DNA of 64,000 nt from Rotaria sordida (Eukaryota; Rotifera; Eurotatoria; Philodinida; Philodinidae): assembly GCA_905250125.1 (NCBI GenBank), contig CAJNOL010000030.1:1-64000 (forward strand), given 5' to 3'. How positions within the stretch are numbered: the stretch's first letter is position 1; each line of letters starts with the position of its first letter. The translations under genes and the position numbers were made by a program. This document shows, piece by piece, positions 25,002-35,969 of this stretch. Under the pieces are notes generated by a model. It did no database searches. It was not told the DNA's origin and saw only the letters and a program-made list of their open reading frames with translations.

Positions 25002-25412
25002 ATGCTATGTTATCACCAATTAATCGTAATCAGTGTACTTTTGTGCTTTGGGGTGGTGGCTTGTAAATCGATACCATCTATTCGCTCATCAGACACTGTC
25101 TCGCTGGGTGTGGGCGAATCAAAACGGCTACCCTCTGGCGTAACGGTGCGCATCGAGTCAATTCAGGACAGTCGCTGTCCGGAGAATGTCACATGCGTCT
25201 GGGCAGGTCAAGCTGAAGTCACGCTGCTCCTATCAAAGGGTACAGATTCTCGTTCGGTTAATCTGATTCTGGAACCGAGACAAGACGGCAATTCAATTCA
25301 GGTGACCTTAGGAACGGTTATACACAAAGTCGTGCTGAAAGCCGTACTCTCATATCCTGGTACTGGTTCTACTGAAACACTAAAAGCCACTGTACAAGTG
25401 ACACAGATGTAG
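25002..25412 (+). CDS. Secreted bacterial-type small protein, probable horizontal acquisition
   Basis: Intronless 136-residue protein from the ATG at 25002; the frame opens further upstream only through a TTG at 24987. The N-terminus MLCYHQLIVISVLLCFGVVAC is a signal peptide, and VVAC fits a bacterial lipobox with C21 as the lipidation site. The mature part has GVGESKRLPSGVTVRIESIQ, then DSRCPENVTCVWAGQAEV (two cysteines flanking a D-x-RCP-x3-C-x-WAG motif), then beta-strand-rich sequence. This motif is typical of small uncharacterised lipoproteins of Bacteroidota and other bacteria; function unknown. By eye its GC content is near 50 percent, far above the surrounding DNA, and its codons are not A/T-ending like its neighbours. 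The reading frame is intact. It sits among animal DNA (COPB1 upstream, lectin gene downstream), so assembly contamination seems unlikely but should be excluded. Confidence 0.75.
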   Translation: MLCYHQLIVISVLLCFGVVACKSIPSIRSSDTVSLGVGESKRLPSGVTVRIESIQDSRCPENVTCVWAGQAEVTLLLSKGTDSRSVNLILEPRQDGNSIQVTLGTVIHKVVLKAVLSYPGTGSTETLKATVQVTQM

Positions 25413-26239
25413 ACTTCTGATGGTGTTTCAGATTCCAGTCTACTGCTACATTGCGGCTTTTTTTGTATCCAAGCTACTTGTTAACATTAAAAATTTGTTT
25501 GATAAGAGAAGAAGACATTGTTTTTATCACTGAAATGCAATATTGCCTTGAATAACAATGTAAATGAAACTTAGCACTAGAGATATTCTATAATCAAAAA
25601 AGTTAGTAAAACTCAGATCATTGGATTCGATACATCCAGCTCCATCGATTAATATCTTTTTCATAAGTATCGAATGCCATTTTCATCTTCTCTTTCGTGT
25701 TATTTCGCAGTCTAGGGCGAAGAAATGCAAGCTTACTTTTTTTTTAAATTTCACTTTGATTCAACATCAAAGAATAAGTCATAATAGAAAAAAAGACACT
25801 TATGGCTAAAAAAATCACTGGGAATTCTAGTTCGCGGAGCGAGAAGGTTTTGAGAATTACAAGTAAATTCTTTTGAAAAGTATTTTTCCTAAGAAATTTT
25901 CTATCAAAAGTTAATAAACGGTTGTTAAACGATGGGCTCCATCAATGTTTTCGAAGGTAGCGTGGTCGTCTTTCCAATTAGTGCTAATTTGCCCGTTGAC
26001 AATATACGGCCAAGTTTCTCGAATAGGTACTATTATTCATTTCAAAAAAAAATGTTTGGTCGGTGCACATTAAATAGCTCAAGAACGCAAGCAGATAGCG
26101 ACAAGCGGTTTATTGTGCCTGAAAACCAAGATCACGGGAAGAAAATCGGTAGTCGAAAAAAAAACTTGATCGGAGCTTGGAGAGTTTTTGAAAAATTTTT
26201 TGGAAGACATTGGTTTTTGAGACACTCATGATAAAGTAG

Positions 26240-26480
26240 GAGTGAGAAGTTATTGTTATTCGGTTGTTATTAATAACAACAACAATAACAAAAAAGTTAT
26301 TGTTATTCGATCGTTATTAATAACAACAACAATAACAAAAAAGTTATTGCTATCAATAACAATAACATTTTTGTTTTTTTGTCATTGATAACAATAACTT
26401 TTTTTTATTATTGTTATTAATAACAATAACGTTTTTTGTTATTTGTTATAAATGACAAAATAATAACAAATAACTTTTTT
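26240..26480. repeat. GTTATT/AATAAC low-complexity inverted repeats
   Basis: Several blocks of (GTTATT)n and (AATAAC)n alternate in orientation, including two near-identical tandem units beginning AGTTATTGTTATTCG (about 26249 and 26294). The segment could fold on itself repeatedly. Confidence 0.85.
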
Positions 26481-26584
26481 TTTCTGAAGACTCTCCCACT
26501 ATGGGGAGAAAGTGCATAATATAGTTCTTTTCATTTCAACCTGAATTTAGAAGAAAACAACGACACTCGATTTCAGTTTGAAAT

Positions 26585-26880
26585 GCGGGATATGCGGATC
26601 TTTAGAATTATGATGATATCCATAGCATATACCCCTATTTTTATAGAGTGCAGGTCTTGCAGGTCTTTAGAATTTTCATTATAATATGTATACTATATAC
26701 CCGTATTTTTATAGAGAGTGGGTCTTGCGGATCTTTAGAATTTTCATTATGATATCATAATGGAAATTCTAAAGACTCGCAAGACCCACTCTCTATAAAA
26801 AAAAATGGGGTATGTACTACAGATATCATCATCAAAATTCTAAAGATCCGCAAAACCCGCATTTTTGTGGAAAGGGATGC
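26585..26880. repeat. Short repeat units ending in a palindrome
   Basis: Three direct copies of a 65-75 bp unit (TCTTTAGAATT near 26600, 26669 and 26731, each near TTTTTATAGAG) are followed by inverted copies (AATTCTAAAG near 26765 and 26837). The centre near 26755 is a near-perfect palindrome around ATTATGATATCATAATGG. Confidence 0.8.
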
Positions 26881-27039
26881 TGTTTTTTTTTTTTACAAAA
26901 CTCGGTTTGAAATCACAAGGATCATAGAGCAGAAATCCTTTACCCCACACAAAGTCAAGTAGAGACGCCTTTCATAGCGAAATATAATCTACTACTAAAT
27001 GTTCTCGATTGGAAACCCATCAACCACATCTATTTCCAC

Positions 27040-27345
27040 AAGGAGAAATGTAAAAGTTATCAGGAGAAATCGACCAAATTATTCTTACATTAAAAGAAGA
27101 AATGGATAAAATTATTTTTTTACTACAACGAGAAATTCTAGTAGACATGGATTTCCTCCAGCAGAAACCCATAATCCATTTCTATTCTTACCAGGAGAAA
27201 TGCATAAAATACAAGCAGAAATTGATCAGATTATTCTTACCGTATCAGCAGAAAAGAATGAAGTTATTTTTTCACTATAAGGAGAAATTCTAGTAGAAAT
27301 GGATCTTCGCCCGGAGAAATATAAATATCTCAGCATAAATCCTTC
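27040..27345. repeat. 152-bp tandem duplication rich in GAGAAAT
   Basis: Two imperfect copies with a period of 152 bp: AGAAATTCTAGTAGA occurs at 27131 and 27283, and ATTCTTAC at 27081 and 27233. The unit itself is built from smaller AGGAGAAAT/AGCAGAAA motifs. Confidence 0.8.
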
Positions 27346-27493
27346 ATGTATTTTGACGTTAGTAAGTAGAAGTGAAAGATGAAAAATAGGGTCTGGAGTA
27401 GAGATTAGTAGATATGTACGTGTATTCTTTCGTTCCGTTTCTTCTCGCTAAAGTGTTTCTTTATGGTAAATTAAACGTGATACATATATAAAT

Positions 27494-27715
27494 GGGAGTG
27501 ACCAACTGACAGGATGTCCCGTTTTGATACAGTCCTATTGTAAGGATAAAACCCACTATTGTCCGGGCCATATAAGAGAGGATCCTATATAACCCTGGAT
27601 TGGCTCGAACAACACCATGTTTTATCCTTACAATAGTAGAGAAAAGTTATCAGCTCATTTTATCCTTACAATAGGGCTGTATCAAAACGAGACATCCTGT
27701 CAGTTGATCACTCCC
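27494..27715. mobile_element. 222-bp MITE with about 58-bp terminal inverted repeats
   Basis: Starts GGGAGTGACCAACTGACAGG and ends with the complement (CCTGTCAGTTGATCACTCCC). The arms continue through GTTTTGATACAGTCCTATTG and CAATAGGGCTGTATCAAAAC. Flanks are TATATA-rich on both sides, consistent with insertion into a TA-rich target. No coding capacity. Confidence 0.9.
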
Positions 27716-30250
27716 ATATATATATATATATATAGAAGATACCATTTAAATAATGATCATTTAACTGTTTATGCTCATGGACAATATCAAAAACGTCAAT
27801 CAATTAATATAACATGTCATTATTTTATTAATGAAAATTATGTTTTATTTAGAAATAAATATTGGTTATATATGTACTGTTAACAATCATGAACATATAA
27901 TTGAAAAATATACTTTTTATGTTTTGTTTTGTTTTATTTATTTAATTAATTAATTAATTAAGAAAATATTTATTTGAACAGAATAAAAGGAAATCAATCA
28001 AACAAGATAAATAATATTGATCAATTAAATATATCTTCAATGAGTCAATTGAATATTTTGAATAAAATCAAATATAAATCTAATAAATAAAAAAGTTTTA
28101 TCAAAAATAAAATCAATCTTATCATTTAAATTAAATCGAACAATTTCATCATCATCATCGATTGAAGATTGGAGAAAAACAGAGAACTTCTTTTAGATAT
28201 TCAAATAAAAGTTGAGAAAATTTTAATTTGACAAAAGAATTTATTTATTGAAATAATATTATTTGTTTATTACCTCTTTCAAGTAGAGTGTTTTCTATCA
28301 ATAGTGTAATTTTATTTGAAAATAATTATTTGAATTAATTATAGAAAATGATAAGTCGATTAATATTATCTTCATACAATTCTATTCACGATTTTTATAT
28401 AAAAAGAAAAATAAAAAATAATTTAATTGATAAAAAAATTTTAAAAAGAAATTTTTCAATGAAATTATTTAAAAAAAAGGAATCAATTCGAAATGATTTA
28501 TCAATAGATTCATCATATATATCAGAAATCAATATAAAATCATATTATTCTATCATTAGTATTAATTCCTTATGACGACACTTTATTAGTTTTATCTATT
28601 TCAAATCATTTATATCATGTCTTTTTTCGAAAATTAATATTTATTCTCCATCAATAATCAAATGTATTCTATCCATAAATATATATTTTATATTGAATAG
28701 TCTGATTAAATATGCTTTTATTCATTCGAAACAAATTCATATTGACATTTTACAAACTGTTTCTTCTTTTAATATGAAAAATCTATCGTTCACAATCAAC
28801 TAACAGTAACATATATATATATTCGACAAAAATCCGCTCGTCTTTTCTCGGAAATAAAAAAATTCATTAATAATACTCTGGAAATAAGTCTTTTATGTTT
28901 CCTTTAGAAAATTTCCTTATTGGACAATGTTTTGAAAGCATCTATCCTCTCAATTTAAGACATGATTTCGACCATTTTCATAAAAATATACCTTCAAGAT
29001 GAAAATCAATTTGAACATCTACAACTGATTTAAATAATATATATATGTTAATGAAAAATATGTTCTTACTAAAAGGCATCTGTATCCTTTTCAAGTCTCT
29101 TCAATACTTTTCTTTCGGAATTTTTACGCTAATAGTCTTCCTCGAAGATGTTTTTTTTTCATCGAAGTCATTTGTGAAACTAATCGAAAAGATGAGAATA
29201 TATTCTATAATATAAATCTTGAAAATTTTTTTTCAATAAATATAATTATAGAACGAATGATGATCTACTATTTTATTTGAATTATCCAAGAAAAATCAAT
29301 TTGTTTAGAAAGGTAGAATAAGGTTCTTTCTAGTAGAGTCTAGATCTAAGATGGTTTAAATAGGTGAGAGACGAATTTTATTTTTATTGTGGCAAGTATT
29401 TTTGGAGTTTGATAGATTTAATTTAATTACATATATATATATATAGGAATATAGAAATAAAGAAGGAAGTATATTAATTAATGTATTTCCATACAAGATT
29501 GAATATAGTAATTAAGGACATTTATTATCAATATCATATTATTATAATATTCAATTTCATGATCATAATTATTAAAATAAATTTACATATATAGGTATTA
29601 ATGAAAAAGTAAGATTACTTTTAGTTTTATTTTTCTAATAAATATTTTTATTTTTTATTTTCTTTTGTAAATAAATAATAGTTTCGACTAATTCGTTGAT
29701 CTTATGATGATTCATTTATAATAAGTGTTACTTTTGATAAACTTATTATACAATGGAATTTATATAAATGTCAAGATTTTACTATAGATTATATATTAAT
29801 ATGTTCAGATAATAAATTAACTTATATATATCAACTAATGATAATAAAATAAAAGAATATCAAATAATGATAGTTAGAAAAACTTCTAATTTATTTTGAT
29901 ATTCTCTTAATAAATATTAAAATATTTAACATAATAACGTGATATTGATATTCTATATGATAATTATATTCCAAGAGCATTATCAATAAATAATGATAAA
30001 TAAATAAAATATTTATTCGATCAGAAAATAGATAAATTCATTTAATTGGTTTAACATTAAATAATTTAATCAATGATAAAAAAATTATACTAACGATCTA
30101 TTCTATATGAATGTTCATCAATAAGTAATCAGTAAAGTATGCTACTTTTATTTATTTTAATTTCTAATTTCTAATTTTATCTATAAAACAAACACAACAA
30201 GATTTTTATTCAAAGAAAACTATTTCTTTCGAGATTCTTCTAATTAACCT
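27716..30250 (+). pseudogene. Very AT-rich decayed coding-like tract
   Basis: Extremely AT-rich DNA with short open stretches that have protein-like composition but are repeatedly broken. Examples: HLTVYAHGQYQKRQSINIT (about 27757-27813), SFKLNRTISSSSSIEDW (about 28123-28173), VLIPYDDTLLVLSISNHLYH (about 28559-28618) and DDSFIISVTFDKLIIQWNLY (about 29707-29766). The last resembles a WD40 repeat strand set. The best reading is one or more old pseudogenes, possibly of a WD-repeat protein. No intact frame exceeds about 75 codons. Confidence 0.3.
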
Positions 30251-30701
30251 TAGAAAATATCTTCTTTAAATGAAATAGAAAAGTTTTATATCTTTTATAA
30301 TACTGAGGAAAACTATTCCTAATTGGTATCAATGGACAAACATTAATGGACGAGCAGTCAAACAAAATTTCTCTGGTAAGGACGGGTCTCCAGTATATTT
30401 TTATTCCGTTCGCATTAGCTCTTTGTGTCCCATAGTAGCAAAAAAGCTACAAATGTTTCATAATCATTTCTCACAATATAATCTATAAAAATTAGTGTCT
30501 AATACCTTGAAATGAAGTAATAAAGAATGCTCTAGAATCCTCTCCAACTATCTGTAAAGGAAATATATAGTCGTTTATATGTTTCTGTCTAAAATGAGCT
30601 AATCTAACAGTCTTCTTGAATTGAATCCAGCAGAAATAATTTGGTACTCAAAGGGTTAAAAACTTATTTTTGTACTGCGAACGGTTCTATTAAAAGAACT
30701 T

Positions 30702-31517
30702 ATGTTTTTTCTTGATTTCATTTTTGTTGTTCAAGGTCCTGTTTCAAAATGTGTAAAACAATTAAAACTCAAAGCACCACAATACCTTTCTCATGTATAT
30801 ATTAAAAGAAAACAAAGTTGTTATTTTGAATATATTAAAGATAATGCTGATTATCAAATAGTAGTTTGTCAAGTTGACTATGCACAGAATTTTGGTCTTG
30901 ATAATCAAGAGCAAATTCAATCTGCATATTGGTCCAAAAAATATATATAAATTTTTACTGCCTATATTTGGATGGGAGGTAGTGGTGATGATGGCCATTC
31001 TTTTGGATTAGTTTCTAATTCTACAAAACATGATAAATATTCTGTTATCACATGTTTAGAAATTCTCGTCAATGAAATTGCTAGTATGATGCTTGATGTA
31101 AAACAAATTATTTTTTTTTCTGATAATGCATCTAGTCAATTCAAAAATCGTTATATTATTAATCATTTAACAACTATGCTTGATGTATTAGATATTGATT
31201 TTAGTTGGAGTTACTTTGCCTCTTCACATGGAAAAGGTGTTGTCGATGGTGTTGGAGGCACTTTAAAAAGGCTTGTTTGGTTGGAAATTATGGTCGGGAA
31301 GCGCTGTTCATCTGCTGAAGATTTTGTTAGGATATGCCAAGAAAAAACAAAAACTATATCTGCTATATTTGTACGATAAGCACAAATCGATATTACAAAA
31401 GTAATGCTTGAAAAATCCTTTTCCAACATCGTTAATTTATCTGGTATTCAAAAACAACACCACATTCAGGCTTTGCACCAAAAATGTAATCCAATATGCT
31501 CGTTACTCAACAAGTGA
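30702..31517 (+). pseudogene. Broken DDE-type transposase-like gene
   Basis: One frame runs from 30702 to the TGA at 31515-31517, interrupted by in-frame TAA codons at 30948 and 31377. Recognisable blocks are VVCQVDYAQNF (about residues 69-79), FTAYIWMGGSGDDGHSF, IIFFSDNASSQFKNR and SYFASSHGKGVVDGVGGTLK. The spaced aspartates (VDYAQN, FSDNASSQFKNR) and the SHGKG-VDG-GGT block are found in repetitive DDE-transposase-like proteins of many invertebrates. The 5' part of the domain is missing or unrecognisable; a TTCAAG/GT junction near 30735 could be an old 3' splice site. Two stops and lack of terminal repeats indicate a dead copy. The superfamily is not certain. Confidence 0.55.
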
Positions 31518-31519
31518 AG

Positions 31520-34360
31520 ATCAATACGTTTTTCGATTTTAATTTTTTATGTTATTTATATTTTATACTCGTAAACGAGAGATTTTATACTATTAGAAAA
31601 ATATTTTAAACTGACTCTCTTGTTTGTGATTTTTATTTATTACGAGTCTTTTATTTATAATATACTTCTTACATAACTTTTTGAAGAAAATAAACGTTGA
31701 TAAGACACTATCATTTCTCAAACGTGATTCCGTCACGACACCTTTTTCTGTCTACAAAACTAACGATGTGCACTTTGCAATTTTTTTGTATTTCTTTATA
31801 TGGCTAGGCATCTGAGCTACAACTTTTGTAGAGAGAGTCTTATCACCACATTTATAGTTGAGGTAAGTTTTTAAACTCTTTGAACAGCACTCAGAGTCAA
31901 GTTCCATTTTGTGTAGATTCCATCACGACCGTTGTGTCAGTCATAAAACCAATACTAAAACTTCAAATCCTATGAAACTTTCAGCATGGGTAGAGGAACT
32001 CAACTTGCATTAACTGTAAATATTTCAGCCTTATACTACTTCATTTCATTGAGATATTACAAAAACATGGGAAAAAACGTGATTCCGTCACGCTTGGACA
32101 GGCCGTGGGTGAACCATTTTTCCTGAAACGTGAACAATTTCTCGATCGATTGGTCCAATCGTCCACTGCTGCTTTCTTATAAACGAAAACCACATTGAAC
32201 ATTTTTTTTATGATTGATTAAAATCTCAGTTCAATACCTTTGAGCAGAGTAGATATATTCAAATCTTTTTATCGTAAAGTATCTATGATCCATCCTGTAC
32301 ATGAAGAAACATTTCATGGCTTGTAAGTTCCTTCTCCTATCGAGAAATCTGTAGTTCCAGTTTATTGAACATCGACTCAGTGCAGCTAGTGCACACTGGC
32401 ACAAGTGTTCACTGAAGCATACGACTACAACAAGAGCATATTTTGATTGAGTTGGTGTATACGATTATAGCATATATGCAATTATTGTGCAAACATCTGT
32501 AATGAGAAAATTCAATAATCACAATTAGAATAATGACTAAATCGTTGAAGATAAGAACGTATAGCTTAAAAAACGAGAAAGAAAGAGAAAATATGTGTCG
32601 AAGAAAAAAAAGAAAACCTGCAAACTTTTATGAACTATTTGTTTTAATCATCATAATATTATTTAACACATTAGTTTTTTTTCTTTCATTCTTTCTCAGT
32701 TTCATGAAATCTAGACATTCTGATTTTAATCATTTATTACATTTAAAATTCACTCTACCATTATAACGCTAATCAAATTTCATAAATCAACTAGATAAAC
32801 ACATTCCAATAATCATTCTTATATCGGATGATTATTCTGCGTTAAGCAATAGCAACACGAATGAGCAATAAGTGACAAATTTGAATGTTTTACAAATGAA
32901 ACTTTAAACATTTTCTACAGAAAAATATTTTGTATACTGAAAACCTCCTGAGTATTAGTGCTAATTCTTTCGGCTATTATTGAAGTTGAAAAATTACCCA
33001 TAATTGGTAAAATTAAATAAAGTATTCATTTTATTATTCAACGTATTTTTTTTTTCTTGAAATATTAAAAGACCAATAAGAGAGGTAAAGTGAGAGCATT
33101 TAACACATTCTATTTTGAAAATATACTCTTAACAGTAATAGCTAGGATGAATCAGAAAAAGTTTATGTAACTCAAAGAATTGTCCTTTGGAAGTAATATA
33201 TTTTCGGTATTTTTTAAAACTTTCGAAGAGATGCGCCTCTGTAAAACCAAAAAATTTGAAAACCAGTGTTTTTGAATTCGATTGGAAATGTTTTACAAAT
33301 AAGTTGATCTGATAGCGCAAACATTTTTGAGCAAAATGACATGCTTCCAAACTCTTCCCGCTCCATTTATGGAAGATCTCGAAACGTAAAACATAGCAAA
33401 CTTTTGAAAAGACAATGAAAAAAAATGATTTCGACACCTTCCGTAAATTAAATTCAGTTTGATGATGAAATGCTGGTGAATGTCTCATTTTGCTCAGAAC
33501 TGTTTGTACTATCAAGAATGTTTATTCGTAAAACATTTTCAGTCGAATTCAGATAACTGGTTTTCAAAGATCTTGATTTTACAACAGAGCCATTTCTTTT
33601 AAACGTTTTTAAATTGGAAAAATAATTTTCCTAATAGGAAATCATTTCAGTTTCTCATAAGTTTGTTCGATTCATTCTTGCTATTACGATTAAGAAAATA
33701 TCTTAAATATACAAATGTGCTCAACTTTTTCTCTTTAAATTATACTTGCAAACTTTAAATCTTAATTTTAATATTAACTTTTTCTTATTTTTGTATTCTG
33801 AATATTTAAATATCATTTTTAAGAGTGTAATGTTCATAAAAAAAAGAATACTTTTACGTAAAATGATCAAATATATATTGCTGTTAAATATTACGTCAAC
33901 AATCTCTAATGACTATCAAAATTGAGTCTTAGTTGAATTATATTATCTTGTTCATTTTTTTTTCTTTCTTACTTGTTTCAATGTCATATAATTGAAATTA
34001 AGAAAATATTTTCTACTTTTTTTTGTCACTCGTTATTAATAACACGCACGTAAATCAAATCAATTGGCAATAGAAAAAAGTAAGAGGGAAAACTCGTTTT
34101 TTCCTCTCCATCATTTTCTTTTGCTTAAGTGTGAAAAAAAAAGAAGAAAGAAAACACACACACACAATTTGTCATCTATTTTATTATTCATTTCCGTTCG
34201 GTCTTGGGACGTACACACATACGCACGTCATCAACAAGGGACATCGAACACCTACTAACTATTACTTCTGCCAATTCTTCCTTATCATCAGTTAGTCTTT
34301 TTTACTCTATTCAATTTATCTTATAACTATTGTAAGTAAAATAATATCACCGAAAAAAAA
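31520..34360. other. Intergenic region with repeats, no gene seen
   Basis: Contains three scattered occurrences of GATTCC(G/A)TCACG (31726, 31918, 32083), a foldback at about 33200-33610 and a short AC run near 34154. The 128-codon minus-strand frame at 33129-33515 overlaps the foldback and is rejected as a gene. The last 300 bp are presumably promoter and 5' leader of the lectin gene. Confidence 0.45.
33200..33610. repeat. Foldback element
   Basis: Arms about 33205-33305 and 33525-33610 pair: GAAAACCAGTGTTTTTGAATTCG (33258; conserved core GAAAACCAGT) against CGAATTCAGATAACTGGTTTTC (33544), and AAATGTTTTACAAATAA against TTATTCGTAAAACATTTTCA. Confidence 0.65.
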
Positions 34361-35969
34361 ATGTCGTTTTTAGTAAGTTTATTTATTTAATTAGAAAAGA
34401 TATTTTAATTCTTTTTGTTTTTCGCCTATTTAGTCTTTTATCATAATCGGAAATTTATTATGCATTTTATTTAACATAAGTGAAACAATCGTTTGTCCAT
34501 CATCATATAATTTAATATTCAATGGATGTTATAAAATGTACAATGGTACACATATGGCATGGTCTGATGCTCGACAATATTGTATTAATGATGCAAACAC
34601 ATTAGGAATTAATCAAACAGGTTATATTACTCATTTGGTTGCATTGGAGTCGGCTACTGAAATAAAATCATTATTTTTTTGGATGAAAGGTTTTTATTTA
34701 TTTGATAAACGGATGTGTTTTTTTTATTTTCGCTATGAAATTATGTATTGTTTTTTTTTGTTTTGTTAATGTTAGCTTGGGGTATACAAAGTCAATTTTG
34801 GATTGATGGTGTTGTTATGTCATCATCATGGAGTTGGTCAAATCAATCAATAACATGGTATTTCAATTCAAGTGATCAAATACTTAATCGTAATGGATCA
34901 TATTATCAAATTTTCTATGATACAGCTCAGACTACTTATGACATAAGTGATGATATCAATAATAAATTATTACCTTTTATTTGTGAATATCAAGGTTAGA
35001 ATTGATTTATTATAAAAATTTTTACTTCTTTGAAATTAATTATAGAACAATGTGAAACAAATAATGCATGTCAAAATAATGCCACATGTTATTTAAATGT
35101 TGGTCGAGAACTTTGTATTTGTGCAGCAGGATTTACTGGAGCAATGTGTGAACAACAAATTGATGAATGTTTATCGTCACCCTGTCAACATGGGGGACAA
35201 TGTACTGATGGTTATAATAATTATACATGTGATTGTTCAGATATATTTTTTCATGGATCAAATTGTGAAACACGTATATTTTTTTAAAATTTAAAAGAAA
35301 AAAACAATTAAAATGATTTTTGTTGTTATAGCTGATTCTGATCCAACAAAAAATCAACGTTCAGCTGCATTTTGGACTGTTTTTGGTGTTGTATGTTGTT
35401 TAGTAGTATTATTAACATTATCAGATTTACCATGGGATGAAATATCTGCTTCTATTGAATGTCCATGGTATCGTTTTAAATGTTGTTTAAATCATGATGA
35501 TGATGATATTGATATGAATAATTTTCGTTTACCTGATTCACCTACAAATGAAAATAATTTAATAATAAAACAAATTATAATGCCTGGTACAACAAATAAA
35601 GGAATTAATTATCATATTATGAATACAGTATGGAATCCAGAACAATTACGTAATGAAATTCCATCAAATCCTCAATCTAATGGATATCGTTCATTAGATC
35701 AAAGTAAAACACCTGATAATACACATATTCGATCGTTTGCTTCTGTATTTATGGCAAAACAAAAACAAAAAGAATTAGAACAAAAACGTATTTATGCGGT
35801 TGATATAAATGAACAAAATAATTCAACATTAAAAACAAAAGATCCAGTTGAGACAATGATTAGTTGGACACAACAATTACAACAACAATTAAAATCTAAA
35901 CAATCTCGACCAACAAGTGCAAGTTCAACAAAAGAATTAATACAAATGAAAGATACAAATGAAAATTAA
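34361..35969 (+). CDS. C-type lectin-like, EGF-repeat, single-pass receptor
   Basis: Five exons: 34361-34372, 34434-34689, 34776-34994, 35046-35273, 35332-35969; 450 residues, in phase. A signal peptide (about 1-22, [19 protein letters not shown]) is followed by a C-type lectin-like domain (about 25-162: [37 protein letters not shown]). The usual calcium motifs (EPN/QPD, WND) are not seen, so carbohydrate binding is doubtful. Two EGF-like repeats follow (about 164-238), the second with [15 protein letters not shown] transmembrane helix lies at 249-268 ([20 protein letters not shown]). The cytoplasmic tail is about 180 residues, acidic then Q/K-rich, with no recognised domain. Exon 1 encodes only four residues, so the ATG choice depends on the first intron; a signal peptide directly after it supports it. 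Type I surface receptor or adhesion protein; ligand unknown. Confidence 0.8.

Noticed and set aside
24960-25440. Bacterial contamination as the explanation for the 25-kb gene
   Set aside because: Flanking DNA on both sides is typical AT-rich host DNA with host-type repeats, and the GC shift is confined to the gene. It cannot be fully excluded without reads.
26240-27345. CRISPR-like array
   Set aside because: The repeats are low-complexity or tandem without unique spacers, and the genome is eukaryotic.
33129-33515. 128-codon minus-strand open frame
   Set aside because: It overlaps the arm of a foldback (33200-33610), has no recognised domain and its composition follows the repeat.
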